This document shows positions 1 through 11,300 of a stretch of DNA of 64,000 nt, one piece after another. The DNA is from Sanderia malayensis (taxonomy: Eukaryota > Cnidaria > Scyphozoa > Semaeostomeae > Pelagiidae): assembly GCA_013076295.1 (NCBI GenBank), contig RQOL01000699.1, positions 5,022,001-5,086,000 of the forward strand, read 5' to 3'. Made by a program: the position numbers and the translations under genes. The notes below the pieces were generated by a model that saw nothing but the letters and a program-made list of their open reading frames with translations, was not told the DNA's origin and did no database searches. Within the stretch, counting starts at the first letter, position 1; each line of letters begins with the position of its first letter.

Positions 1-34
1 GAGTCCAAAGTGCTAACCATTACACCATAAGACC
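1..34 (-). tRNA. tRNA-Gln, partial at window edge
   Basis: Only the 5' half is present: acceptor strand GGTCTTA, D arm and the first anticodon-stem bases. The anticodon itself lies outside the window. Confidence 0.8.
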
Positions 35-97
35 GATATAAATGAGAAAACTAGAAATGTGAAAAACCAAATTTAACTTTGCTCGACGTTTTAATAA

Positions 98-169
98 AGA
101 TCTTACAGAGACTTGAACTCGGATCATTGGATTCAAAGTCCAAAGTGCTAACCATTACACCATAAGACG
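98..169 (-). tRNA. tRNA-Gln(TTG), degenerate
   Basis: Anticodon loop reads TTG. The first acceptor base is C and the 3' acceptor strand is TAAGATC, so the top pair is lost, and the T-stem 3' strand is CTCTG opposite CCGAG. Probably a decaying copy. Confidence 0.7.
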
Positions 170-232
170 GATATAAATGAGAAAACTAGAAATGTGAAAA
201 ACCAAATTTAACTTTGCTCGACGTTTTAATAA

Positions 233-304
233 AGATCTTACAGAGACTTGAACTCGGATCATTGGATTCAAAGTCCAAAGTGCTAACCATTACACCATAA
301 GACC
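233..304 (-). tRNA. tRNA-Gln(TTG), degenerate
   Basis: Same class as the unit at 98 (TAAGATC acceptor strand, CTCTG T stem) but with the 5' acceptor GGTCTTA intact. The T stem has a mismatch. Confidence 0.7.
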
Positions 305-367
305 GATATAAATGAGAAAACTAGAAATATGAAACACCAAGTTCAGCTTTGTTGAACGTTTTAATAA

Positions 368-439
368 AGGTCTTACCGAGACTTGAACTCGGATCATTGG
401 ATTCAGAGTCCAAAGTGCTAACCATTACACCATAAGACC
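368..439 (-). tRNA. tRNA-Gln(CTG), fully paired copy
   Basis: Acceptor GGTCTTA pairs perfectly with TAAGACC, the T arm is CCGAG-TTCAAGT-CTCGG and the anticodon is CTG. The body aligns well with animal tRNA-Gln. A good candidate for a functional copy. Only a weak T run (CTTTATT) follows the gene; a T4 run lies about 45 nt further on. Confidence 0.95.
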
Positions 440-502
440 GATATAAATGATAAAACTAGAAATGTGAAAAACCAAATTTAACTTTGCTCGACGTTTTAAT
501 AA

Positions 503-574
503 AGATCTTACAGAGACTTGAACTCGGATCATTGGATTCAGAGTGCAAAGTGCTAACCATTACACCATAAGACC
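503..574 (-). tRNA. tRNA-Gln(CTG), degenerate
   Basis: Anticodon CTG. The anticodon stem has a G-to-C change (gagtgc on the plus strand) and the T stem carries the CTCTG variant, so two stems are disrupted. Confidence 0.7.
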
Positions 575-637
575 GATATAAATGATAAAACTAGAAATAT
601 GAAACACCAAGTTCAGCTTTGTTGAACGTTTTAATAA

Positions 638-709
638 AGGTCTTGCCGAGACTTGAACTCGGATCATTGGATTCAGAGTCGAAAGTGCTAACCATTACAC
701 CATAAGACC
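638..709 (-). tRNA. tRNA-Gln(CTG), degenerate
   Basis: Anticodon CTG. One anticodon-stem mismatch (plus-strand gagtcg) and an A-C mismatch at the base of the acceptor stem. Confidence 0.75.
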
Positions 710-772
710 GATATAAATGATAAAACTAGAAACATGAAACACCAAGTTCAGCTTTGTTGAACGTTTTAATAA

Positions 773-844
773 AGGTCTCAACGAGACTTGAACTCGGATC
801 ATTGGATTCAAAGTCCAAAGTGCTAACCATTACACCATACGACC
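773..844 (-). tRNA. tRNA-Gln(TTG), degenerate
   Basis: Anticodon TTG. Acceptor strands GGTCGTA and TGAGACC mismatch at the fifth pair, and the T stem is altered next to the acceptor (plus-strand acgag). Confidence 0.65.
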
Positions 845-907
845 GATATAAATGAGAAAACTAGAAATGTGAAAAACCAAATTTAACTTTGTTGAATGTT
901 TTAATAA

Positions 908-979
908 AGGTCTTACTGAGACTTGAACTCGGATCATTTGATTCAGAGTCCAAAGTGCTAACCATTACACCATAAGACC
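908..979 (-). tRNA. tRNA-Gln(CTG), degenerate
   Basis: Anticodon CTG. One anticodon-stem mismatch (plus-strand atttgattc) and a T-stem C-A mismatch (plus-strand ctgag). Confidence 0.7.
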
Positions 980-1042
980 GATATAAATGATAACACTAGA
1001 AAAATGAAGCACCAAATTTAACTTTGTTGAACGTTTTAATAA

Positions 1043-1114
1043 AGGTCTTACCGAGACTTGAACTCGGATCATTGGATTCAGAGTCCAAAGTGCTAACCAT
1101 TACACCATAAGACC
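1043..1114 (-). tRNA. tRNA-Gln(CTG), fully paired copy
   Basis: Identical in body to the unit at 368: all stems pair and the anticodon is CTG. With that unit, one of only two copies without any stem mismatch. Confidence 0.95.
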
Positions 1115-1177
1115 GATATAAATGATAAAACTAGAAATATGAAACACCAAGTTCAGCTTTGTTGAACGTTTTAATAA

Positions 1178-1249
1178 AGGTCTTGCCGAGACTTGAACTC
1201 GGATCATTGGATTCAGAGTCCAAAGTGCTAACCATTACACCATAAGACC
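1178..1249 (-). tRNA. tRNA-Gln(CTG), near intact
   Basis: Anticodon CTG. The only flaw seen is an A-C mismatch at acceptor pair 7 (plus-strand ggtcttg). Confidence 0.88.
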
Positions 1250-1312
1250 GATATAAATGATAAAACTAGAAAAATGAAGCACCAAGTTCAGCTTTGTTGA
1301 ACGTTTTAATAA

Positions 1313-1384
1313 AGGTCTTGCCGAGACTTGAACTCGGATCATTGGATTCAGAGTCCAAAGTGCTAACCATTACACCATAAGACC
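1313..1384 (-). tRNA. tRNA-Gln(CTG), near intact
   Basis: Same body as the unit at 1178, with a single A-C mismatch at acceptor pair 7. Confidence 0.88.
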
Positions 1385-1447
1385 GATATAAATGATAAAA
1401 CTAGAAATATGAAACACCAAGTTCAGCTTTGTTGAACGTTTTAATAA

Positions 1448-1519
1448 AGGTCTTGCCGAGACTTGAACTCGGATCATTGGATTCAGAGTCCAAAGTGCTA
1501 ATCATTACACCATAAGACC
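1448..1519 (-). tRNA. tRNA-Gln(CTG), D-loop variant
   Basis: Anticodon CTG. The near-invariant D-loop GG reads GA (plus-strand taatcatt), which also alters the A box. Acceptor pair 7 is A-C. Confidence 0.75.
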
Positions 1520-1582
1520 GATATAAATGATAAAACTAGAAAAATGAAGCACCAAATTTAACTTTGTTGAACGTTTTAATAA

Positions 1583-1654
1583 AGGTGTTACCGAGACTTG
1601 AACTCGGATCATTGGATTCAAAGTCCAAAGTGCTAACCATTACACCATACGACC
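1583..1654 (-). tRNA. tRNA-Gln(TTG), degenerate
   Basis: Anticodon TTG. Acceptor strands GGTCGTA and TAACACC have two internal mismatches. Confidence 0.65.
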
Positions 1655-1717
1655 GATATAAATGATAAAGCTAGAAATATGAAGCATCAAACTTAACTTT
1701 GTTGAATGCTTTAATAA

Positions 1718-1789
1718 AGGTCTTACTGAGACTGGAACTCGGATCATTGGATTCAGAGTCCAAAGTGCTAACCATTACACCATAAGACC
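1718..1789 (-). tRNA. tRNA-Gln(CTG), T-loop variant
   Basis: Anticodon CTG. The T loop reads TTCCAGT instead of TTCAAGT, which damages the B box, and the T stem has one C-A mismatch. Confidence 0.65.
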
Positions 1790-1852
1790 GATATAAATGA
1801 TAAAGCTAGAAATATGAAACACCAAGTTCAGCGTTGTTGAACGTTTTAATAA

Positions 1853-1924
1853 AGGTCTTGCCGAGACTTGAACTCGGATCATTGGATTCAAAGTCCAAAG
1901 TGCTAACTATTACACCATATGACC
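1853..1924 (-). tRNA. tRNA-Gln(TTG), degenerate
   Basis: Anticodon TTG. The D-loop GG reads AG (plus-strand taactatt) and the acceptor stem has two mismatches (GGTCATA with CAAGACC). Confidence 0.65.
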
Positions 1925-1987
1925 GATATAAATGATAAAACTAGAAATGTGAAACACCAAATTTAATTTTGTTGAATTTTTTAATAA

Positions 1988-2059
1988 AGGTCTTACCGAG
2001 ACTTGAACTCGGATCATTGGATTCAGAGTCCAAAGTGCTAACCATTACACCATACGACC
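1988..2059 (-). tRNA. tRNA-Gln(CTG), near intact
   Basis: Anticodon CTG. One acceptor mismatch only (GGTCGTA with TAAGACC, pair 5). Confidence 0.85.
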
Positions 2060-2122
2060 GATATAAATGCGAAAACTAGAAATGTGAAAAACCAAATTTA
2101 ACTTTGTTGAATGTTTTAATAA

Positions 2123-2194
2123 AGGTCTTACTGAGACTTGAACTCGGATCATTGGATTCAAAGTCCAAAGTGCTAACCATTACACCATAAGACC
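2123..2194 (-). tRNA. tRNA-Gln(TTG), near intact
   Basis: Anticodon TTG with a perfect acceptor stem and one C-A mismatch in the T stem. This is the best TTG copy in the visible part of the array. Confidence 0.85.
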
Positions 2195-2256
2195 GATATA
2201 AATGGTAAAACTAGAAATGTGAAACACCAAATTTCATTTTTTGAACGTTTTAATAA

Positions 2257-2328
2257 AGGTCTTACCGAGACTTGAACTCGAATCATTGGATTCAAAGTTG
2301 AAAGTGCTAACCATTACACCATAAGTCC
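2257..2328 (-). tRNA. tRNA-Gln(TTG), degenerate
   Basis: Anticodon TTG. Changes in the anticodon stem (plus-strand aagttg), T-stem side (ctcgaatc) and acceptor (cataagtcc). The unit spacing is one base short here. Confidence 0.6.
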
Positions 2329-2391
2329 GATATAAATGAGAAAACTAGAAATGTGAAACACCAAATTTCTTTTTGTTGAACGTTTTAATAA

Positions 2392-2412
2392 AGGTCTTAC
2401 CGAGACTTGAAC
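2392..2412 (-). pseudogene. Truncated tRNA-Gln unit at array end
   Basis: Only the 3' acceptor and T arm remain (plus-strand ggtcttaccgagacttgaac). Sequence then switches abruptly to unrelated DNA, which marks the array boundary. Confidence 0.85.
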
Positions 2413-2422
2413 ATCAGATTGA

Positions 2423-2466
2423 ATAGAGAAGCAAACAAAAAAAATCTTTCTTGTTTGCTTCTCTAT
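2423..2466. repeat. Perfect 16-bp inverted repeat at array edge
   Basis: Arms atagagaagcaaacaa (2423-2438) and ttgtttgcttctctat (2451-2466) are exact reverse complements around a 12-base A/T-rich loop. The hairpin begins about ten bases after the last tRNA fragment. No function is assigned. Confidence 0.8.
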
Positions 2467-3331
2467 GTTTGCCGTGACAAAAGATAAAGAGAAAGACGTT
2501 GATTGAAGGAAAATTAGGTTTGGGTGTTAAGAAACTTGATGAGAAACTGTGCGCAGCATAAATGGAGTGAAAGCTAAGAATTTATGGTACGACGATTTTG
2601 CACAGTTGCGCATAATAAAATGAGTGCAAAGCTTCAAAGTGCAATAATTGTCAATAACCTAGCCTTCTATCTGAGTTGTTTTGGTGAGTTTGAGCCCATC
2701 GCTAGTGTTCTAGGAGATTTTCTTTAAAAGTTGGGTTATTTCATGTCAATTTTTGGTGGAACTTATACATACCTCTATTCTCCACGAATGTCAAGAGCGT
2801 CTCCGAAATATGTCTCCATATATTATATAGCTACAAATCAATAAATATGTAATTTTAGGCAACTCGATAAAACTACGCTCTGCTTACTATTTGCCAGGTG
2901 CATTAAATTGTATCAAGTCGTGCGATTCGTTTTGGCGAAAGCTGCTTTCCAAATCACACCTTGTTGGTTGTTGTTGATTGGAGCAGAAAGAAAGAAGAGC
3001 ACCAAAAACAAAATTCAACTGCATGTTTCAGACAAGGTCGAAATGTAATTTGTGTTGCGATGACATAGAAAAATCATTTTACATCTATGTAACCACGAGT
3101 TCATTTACAAGATTTTTATACTTGTCCTCTCGTGAATACAATCAACCAATCAAATGACGATAAATAAAAGTTTACCTGCCGTTGGACAATTGATGTCTGC
3201 CATCTCAAGTTTTCAAGGGAAGTTCAAATCTGTTTAAAATAAAGAAGGTGGATGTTCAAAATAACCAATGTGTCAACTAAATCCAAAAGTATTTCGTAAA
3301 GAAAGATGTGGTAAAACATAAAGTTTTGATT
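2467..3331. other. Spacer, no gene seen
   Basis: AT-rich, non-repetitive sequence. Reading frames are short and show no recognisable protein. Confidence 0.6.
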
Positions 3332-3339
3332 AGCAGATG

Positions 3340-3802
3340 CAGTGGCGGCGCCAGGGGGGGAATGGGGGGACTAGTCCCCCCACTTTTTCAGAAAGATGGT
3401 ATCTGAGATTCATGCAAATCCGATGAGAAAATTGGGGGGGGGGGGTATGCCTACGTTCTGTGAATTGTGTCGCAAGATTATTTCAATGTAAAACACAAAA
3501 ATGATACCTTTTTGTTTGACAGTTCCCAAACAAGTGAAAATTAAAATCTATAGGTCAGTTCACGATTCTATTGGACATGTGAAGCTTCCAATTTGAAATC
3601 ATATATCAGCTTAAAATTCAAAGAGCATTAGGGCGTCTCCCATGAATTCCCGTCTTGGAAAGGAATTCTCCGACGTTTTCCGACGGCCTCCGGCCATTGC
3701 GTGCGTGCCTTCGGCACGCTAGCAAAACACAATTTTTAAAAATTTCTTGCCCGCCCCGGAAAAAATCCCCCCCCCACCTTTTTGGAGCTGGCGCCGCCAC
3801 TG
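3340..3802. mobile_element. hAT-like MITE
   Basis: The ends are inverted: cagtggcggcgccag on the left and ctggcgccgccactg on the right (3788-3802), a perfect 15-bp match. Each end is followed inward by a G or C run. The 8-bp direct repeat agcagatg flanks the element at 3332-3339 and 3803-3810. An 8-bp duplication and CAGTGGCG-type termini are typical of hAT transposons. No transposase fragment is visible inside, so it is a non-autonomous copy. Confidence 0.88.
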
Positions 3803-3810
3803 AGCAGATG

Positions 3811-4732
3811 GTGTCAGCTACATTGCCTTCGTCCTGTGTACCATGTTTGAGTTTGCTCTGCAATAAACTATCACCCAAATAAAGCTTTATTCATTGAAGT
3901 TTGCTTTTTTAATTTTGCTAAAATAAAGCAAATTCGCATATGTTGTATATGTTGTTCGGTTTTATTTCTCCTTTCTTTAAAATATATCTCATTATGGAAA
4001 TAACCAAAGGATAAAAATATCTTGCCAATAAACATTTGGAAAACAATTATTTAAACAGGTCATTTGTTCTCGTGAGGTTAACGAAACTGTGCTTGTTTTT
4101 AACTCTTGCAAGAGTGAAAAAACCAAATTTAACGCGATCAATAAGCTGTTGGCGCACTAAAGCGGCGGTTCAATAAATAAAACCGACTATTTTGCTTGAA
4201 GTAAAATGAAAAATGAAAATCAATAGTTGAAGGAAAACATATGAAAATTTAAGTGTCTAAAATATTTAGAAAATGTAATTTCTGCGTCAATATATTGCCG
4301 GACTACACCAGACGTTGTGGGTCGTCGTTTTGTATGTCCCTCTGTTGTGGGTCACAGTGTTGTGTATCATCGTGTGAGGTTTCGTCCTGTGCTGTTGTGT
4401 CGTGTGCTATTACGTCAGGCTCATCTGGTGGCAACATATCGATGTCAATGTCCTCTAACTTGTGTTTATTGTCCTTTCAAAATCTTCCTCCATCAATCGG
4501 CGAGCCACTTTTTTTAATTGTGTCAATCTGGCTATGGTTTCCTTAGCTTTGGCTTTTGTTATTCTGTTTGAATTTCTGATCATTTCAAAACAGTGGTAAG
4601 CAACATCTGTATTCTTATCAAGGAATTGGCAGGTTCTATTCAGACGTGCAATATTGTCACTGTGCCAAAATGCAATAAATTAGATTGAAAGTAAGCAAAA
4701 TATTATTTGCGCTCATACTCCTTTGTATAGGC
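3811..4732. other. Spacer, no gene seen
   Basis: AT-rich spacer between the hAT-like element and the SINE. The one open frame around 4253-4546 is Cys/Ser-rich from a GTGT-rich stretch and looks like chance. Confidence 0.5.
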
Positions 4733-5021
4733 GCTTGGGGTCCCACCCATAGTATCACCCTAGACTCTTGGGTATTGCACTACCATGAGCTCTTGCGAGT
4801 ACATATCAGATGAAATCTAGGTAACTCTCGAGCATTATGGCGGAGCCACTGAAATCCATTGAGAGTTTTGTTTGCCTGAAAGCTTGACTCTCACCACCAG
4901 CCATCCAACATGCTGACCAGGTTATGCAACTGGTGCGGGGTTCGAGCCCGCGACTCTGGGATTCTGGGATTGATGAGTAGAATATAGTCACTCCGACGCC
5001 TTACCGCTAACCAGTCACACA
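4733..5021 (-). mobile_element. tRNA-derived SINE
   Basis: Read on the minus strand, a class-II (Ser/Leu-like) tRNA head starts near 5020: an A-box-like GTGACTGGTTAGCGG followed by TAAGGCG, then a B-box-like GCGGGCTCGAACCCCGC near 4935-4952. A non-tRNA body of about 190 bases follows. This is the standard SINE layout. The 3' end and target duplication were not fixed, so the outer boundaries are approximate. Confidence 0.65.
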
Positions 5022-5301
5022 TATATAGAGTTTCGTAAGTTCTAGTCTATGAAAGTTGTAAAGATATGACGCTTCAATTAATAAAAGTGGGCAGACGTGC
5101 GCATGCAAAACCACAGGGACGCAATGCAATGAGTCTACAGCCTGATACGTTTTCGTCTTCGACTCGAGGCTGTATGTTGTTGTCATAGATACAAATTGCA
5201 ACAACAACTGATGTCAAGGAAGCTCACAGCAGAGCAAACAGTTTGTTGGAAACAAAATTTATGTTAGTCACGTTTTGAAAAGCAGATTGAAGAAGTTGAT
5301 C

Positions 5302-8300
5302 ATGGCGTTGCCTTTTTTACCTGGAAACAGTTTTAACAAAAATGTAAGCATTCTAAGTCTAACTTAATTAATTTTTTGTTGTGTATTGCTTTAATGCTCG
5401 AACTGAATCGTAAATCCCTCCATTATGATCATCGCCATCAGCCATTCATACTGCCTGATGCTGATGCAGATGCAGAGACAGAATATGCTAAAGCTGTCAG
5501 ACCTACACTGTTATGTTTAGGTTGCTTTACGAATCTTATCTTTAAGTGGCATTTGTGGATCTTCTTAGACAATGATTTCTATTTTTTGCTTATTTTTAGC
5601 TCGGGAAAGATAAATTTAATAAATCTCAATGTTTTGATTACCGAAACGATGTTTCAGTTTATGTTGGAGAGCATAAATCAGGAATCGGTAGGTTTCAAAT
5701 GTTTTAAAACTATCTACCTTTTATTTGATTGAAAACTGCACTTTTCTTTTTACAAGAAAGCAGTACTTGCCCTATGAAAGAGTTTGAAAGTTCGGTACTG
5801 GATTCTTTAATCCTAAAAAGTTCAAGAGTTTAGATACTCAAAATTTCAAGGAGAAATTGCTATGAAATATTCAATGTTGTATTTCAACATATAATGCTAA
5901 AAATCTTAACTACATCATATCATTGCACTTCTGTCAGTGTAAATGTTTGGGAGGTTATGGAAAATGTGGAAATTCCTAAGAAAGTTTGGTTACCATTCTG
6001 AAAAAACTGATGACAATATGACAATAATTCATGATAAACAATGACAATAATTCATGATAAATATATGTATTACTATCTAGTCTATACTACCATGATTAAA
6101 AACCACTATTCTGTTATTTAAGGTGGTGAAGCATTACCTGGTGGAAAAAAGAAGCCAAAAACAAGTGTTTACCCCAATGGCATAGGCAGTCAAGCTCCAG
6201 CATGGGTGGCATTTGACAGACAGGTTTTTATTTTATTCTTAACTCTAAACAAGCTCTCAATTTCTCCCTGGTTCTTATAATAGCAATAATAATAAAATAA
6301 TGATAATTTATGATGCAGAAATTAAATGGGGCAAAGTGGCTAAACAGCCCATACATAAAGCCCTACCTTATTTAAATCTCTAACAAAAGGCAAATTTGAT
6401 TGATTGATTACTTTATTCAGGTGCTTTGCTTTGATGCCTATTTTCAAGAGGCTGTCCATGAGAAAAGAGAAGAGCAATACAGAATACGAAAGTATGCCAT
6501 TCTTTCATATTCAATACATAAAGCTTGCTTAAACTATCTTCAATACTCTTTATCACTGATTATCACTGATATCATTGATTCCCTACCTCCAAAATGTAAT
6601 GTTTCTTATGAAAAACATCGTGTTTATGGTAAGATCTTGATAGCTCAAACCAACAATTTTAAGCACTCATCAGTTCAAATTACTTTTGCATTTCCCTTGG
6701 GAACCATGTCCAATAGATTGCTCCTAACTCAAGAGTTGTTTTATTTGGCTTGTTTGACACGTTTTCATAAGCATATTGTAGTAAATTCAGCAGTATCATA
6801 TTTTTGACATACATGATAATTGATTTGACATACAAATGTATCACACACAAATTTCTTTTGCCCATGAGAGTTTACGAAATCAAGGACCAGTTTTAAATTA
6901 TTGCCATACCCACATTTTGTACTAATATCTGCTATGTCTGTGTTCAGTATGAAAGCATCTGTATAGACACACCTTAGCTGGTATCCATGCCTGCTGGCAG
7001 CCAGCTTGAACCCCTCAGGTTAAAAAGCAATTAAAAATGGTAAAGATGTTCGCTGGGTCCTTTTTAATCCTATTCAGAGCTTGGGTTCTGGTAATTTCTA
7101 CTGGTTATCTCCCTTAGACAGAACTTTCCTTGTTTATATATATTAATGATGGAGTTTGATATTTTTAACAGGTGTAAGATCTACTTCTATCTAGAAGATG
7201 ATAGTATTCAAGTCATTGAACCAAAGATAGACAACATTGGAATTCCACAAGGTAATTTAAACAGCTGTGTTAGAAGTAGCAAACAACATATCTGATGCTA
7301 AAGTGATAGGTCTATTTAACTCCATCAGTTATTGTCTGGTATTCTTCAAAGTGTTTTAGCAACCAAATTGATCATTATTACCAGTTGAACTGCGGAGAGG
7401 AGAGCATGAACTACCTCACTTAACTCTATATATTTCATTTGATTCAGGTACATTAATTAGGAGACATAGAATTCCTCTACCATCTCCTCACGATGATGAG
7501 TTCTACAATGTTGAACACTTTAATGTTGGCAAGGAAATGAAGCTTTATTCAAAAACATTCCATATAACGGTGAGATACCATGTCAGCCAGATACAGAGAC
7601 AATCCATAGATTCTAATTTTTGTGATCCTTACGGTGGATGCACTTGCTTCAAGTCATTCATTGGTATCATCAGCAATAATTATTGAGATGATTTCAAAAA
7701 ACATGATCATTTAAGAGATTTTATTTGCTTGACAGGGATGTGATGAGTTTACCAATAATTTCTTGAAAAAACTTGGAGTGCGAGTCAAACAACCTTCTGA
7801 AATTCCAACTGACCCTTACACTGGTCATCGTGAAAAAGTAAGCAGCAATCAGCATTAATACTTTTTTCGCCCAGATTATGTTGCGAGTTGAACATTCACA
7901 TATCTCATAATGCTTCACTACTTCTTACCTAATGTTTTGATGTGTTGCTTGTGGTGGCATGATGTAAAGAATTCCAGGATTCCATTCCAGTATTATGACA
8001 CGTGGTACTTTCCTTCCTTTCAGCTCACTGAAAGCATGCAGCCACTGAGACCTTATGAAAAACTCGACACACTTCGACAGGTAGGGCCTGGACATCGATG
8101 AAATTAAATGTCTTAATAGGGAATTTTATATGGAAGATTTTTACTCCAAACCTAATTTTCCATAATCATTTCAGTTGATGAGTAGCTTATAAGTCATATT
8201 ACCTGCATTGCATAATTTCTTTTCTGTGATTTCCATTGTACTTTGATGTACCTATGTATCTCTCGTTTAATCCCAAATGAAGCACAAACATTCTTCTGAG

Positions 8301-11300
8301 CCATTCCATTCCATAAAATCGTCAAAATCGGGAGAGACAAGAACATGACCGATACACTTGTGGGTGTTTGATTTAAAACACCTACACGCTATTATTTTGT
8401 GTTGTGTTTTCAAATTACAGTTTTTGGAGAACGACAGGAAAGTGCTCAGATTTTACTGTCTATGGGATGACTGCGACAGGTAAGATATTTTATGTACATG
8501 TATCTACGATATACACCAGACAGTGTGTGTGAACAACAATGAGTTATTAATCATCTATGTATGACAATGCCTTTTAACCATACAATTATTGGTATTTCTT
8601 TTTTCAGCATGTTTGGGGACCCGAGAGAAATGGTCCTGCACTATTTCCTTGCTGATGACACAGTAGAAATCAGGGAAATCATCCCGGCCAACTCGGGTAG
8701 AGATGCTGTACCACTCTTCTTGAAGAGGCAACCATTGCCCAAGGTATGAGACACAATGCAATTTATTACTAATTTTAAGATGGAACGTAGTGCTGGAACA
8801 TAACCAGAGACAGGCAGCTTTTCATTATTGTGCTATCAGAGGTAACTGGTCACCTAACTTTAAATCCGTGGCTACGTGGAGGTAGGTGCGTCTATTGTGT
8901 GGGACTGTGTCCTAATGCATGAAGTTTCAGAGATACGCGCGCTTTCGAGAGTTTGCGCCCATTTCCAAGTCTAGAAAACGATAGCTACATTCACATGCAT
9001 TACAGTTATAATACCGTTGAGTATTGTTGTTGACTAGTACCCTCGTTTTTCTTTCCAGTTGCTGACACCTTTGAATCAGCCAGGTCAAGTAACTAAGAGG
9101 ACAGTGTTGAATGTTTTTGGACCTATGGGACAAGGCGGCAGATATATTCTCGACAGTCTAAAGGTACGAATTTAATAATTGACTGGTATAGTTTAAAAAA
9201 CTTATACTGAAGGGACTTTCAATTAAGACACCAGGTTATTTACAAAGGATGGTTATAAACATTTTGATTATCAATCCCGATTTTGACTTATAAGGGATGT
9301 ATATCTGGGTGGGGGGGGGGTGTCGCACAGGATTTCCAATCAATCCGGATTTTGACTTATAATGCAAGTATATTTGATTCTTATGCTATTGTTTGATTTA
9401 ATTGTCCATCGTAGACTGGTGCGGTGCATACGGATTTCTACCACGACTCCGATCTGGTCATTGGTGCAGAGATCAATGTATGGGGAAGAAGACTGGTCGT
9501 CTGTGATTGCGACGATTTCACTAAGCAATATTACAAAACCAAGTACGGAGTCGGTAAGTATAACCAACATTGCATTGAACAATTATATCGGTACGAGTTG
9601 GGGACCAATATTTTCCCTCTCAAATGTCAATTGCTATTCACGCACTTGCTGTATGCATTACGATATACATACAGCACCATTTGGCATAAATTTGACAACA
9701 AATGCAATGACGTTGTTTTGTAGATGAATTTGCTCCAGTCACTTACAAAGCTGATCCAACAACAACGAAGAACAAGGAGATTCCACCGTACAATGGATTT
9801 GGCTCTGAAGAAGATTCCCTTTGCAATTGCGTCAGTTTGATACCCAAGCCACCCAAACGAGACTTCATCAAGTTCATGGAAAAGGACAGGTGGAGATTTT
9901 GGAGAATAAAACTTCTCAACTCCTTAAACGAGGCAGATATTTTGAATTTTTATCTTTTAAAATCCTGTTGAGCCATATATTTTTCATTCCTTTCAGGTAC
10001 GGCTTGGAAAGTAACGTGTTGAGATTTGTTGCCAAAATGGACACGACAAGGCCTATTGACATGGACCGCAGGTTCATTGTCTCGTACTTTCTGTCCGATG
10101 ACACTATCCTGGTATTTGAGCCTCCTCAGAGAAATTCTGGCATCATCGGTGGCAAATTCTTGGAACGAAGAAGAATAAAGAAGCCTGATGATACAAGCTA
10201 TTACACAGCCAAGGTAATCTAATATTTATTAATCTATCAAGTAGCTAATCGTTGCAATCATTCACAATGGTGTTAATCTTTAGGAAGGCGCTTTTTCCTT
10301 CCCTTGTTGCAAAAATATATGCTACCGAATATGCCTTTTCATTCTAAAACGTATGTTGATTAGTCATTTCGAAAAAGTGCCTTGGGAATAATCTTACCGA
10401 AAGTTCTCAATCCAAATTATTTCGGTACCAAATTTAAAAAATCCAAGAGATTATCGGTACTAAGGAAAATGTTAGTTCCATAGTGCCGAAGATTCCATAA
10501 TGTAGTGGGGCGGGATGTTCACCACAATAAACAGGGGTCACATGATCAATCTTAAGATGGGTAACTTTTTATTTATAAAAGGGGCATGCTTCATTCTTTG
10601 CAGAAGATTAGGGGGCACGTGCATCCCCTGCCCCTCCTAGCTCCTACACCACTGGTTAGTTCCTTATGAAGATTAGCTTAGTCATCCAAGAAATCTGATA
10701 ACTCTACCGTCAAAATGTTCCAGTAGTAAATAGATCCAATATATCGATTGCATTTTTATAATTCTATTTCTTTACTTTCATTACTACAGGACTTGTACAT
10801 TGGCAGTCGGGTAGCATTCTCCAAGCATGCATTCATATTGATCGATGCCGACGAATACGCAATAAGATACATGGAATCTCACCCAATCTTGATGCAGCAC
10901 AGTGATTTGAATGCCATACTCCCAAAACTTTCGCAACTTCCAGCTAGCACCAAAGACGAACTCAAGCAATTCATTGCTACCATTGGCGGTCAGACCTCTT
11001 TCGACCAATTCATGTAAGATTTTATAATAGACAAGCTGTTTCGTTTAGATTATGGCCGAGCCTAAAAATGTTTACCCATCGGGTGTAAGGGAAAATTTAC
11101 CGAGTCAAAACGACGAAGTGAATGCTGAAATCTAATTCAAAACTGTCGAGTAAATGCTTCCCTGTAGGTGTCTGTCATATCTTCATGGGACCAATCCTAT
11201 CATCCTCAAAGTGTATCTTACATTTCTTCCATGTTTTCTCCGCTGGCTCTAAACCTGACCCTACAGGAGTCCTGTAGGGTCAGGTTTAAAGGTCAGGTCA

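Larger units (their letters stand above)
1..2412 (-). repeat. Tandem 135-bp array of tRNA-Gln genes
   Basis: Seventeen full-length tRNA-Gln-like units lie head to tail on the minus strand, plus one cut by the window start and one cut at 2412. The T-arm word acttgaactc recurs every 135 bases from 111 to 2136, then 134 bases on at 2270. Each unit is a 72-nt tRNA body and a 63-nt spacer. Ten full copies carry anticodon CTG and seven carry TTG. Both read glutamine codons. The spacer shows two main variants (caccaagttcagctttgttg and accaaatttaactttgctcg types) that alternate along the array, as expected if unequal crossing-over or conversion shuffles units. The array starts outside the window, so its full size is unknown. 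Confidence 0.95.

Noticed and set aside
1..2412. CRISPR-like array
   Set aside because: The regular 135-bp repeats are tRNA-Gln bodies with cloverleaf pairing, not short repeats with unique spacers.
3618..3882. Overlapping open frames on both strands
   Set aside because: They lie inside the hAT-like MITE and arise from its GC-rich end.
4253..4546. Cys/Ser-rich open frame
   Set aside because: Composition comes from a tgtgtcgtg-type simple stretch; no signal peptide with regular cysteine spacing that would support a secreted peptide.
10500..10655. Possible hAT-like element with cctcctagctcctacaccac end
   Set aside because: Only one convincing terminus and no target duplication could be found.
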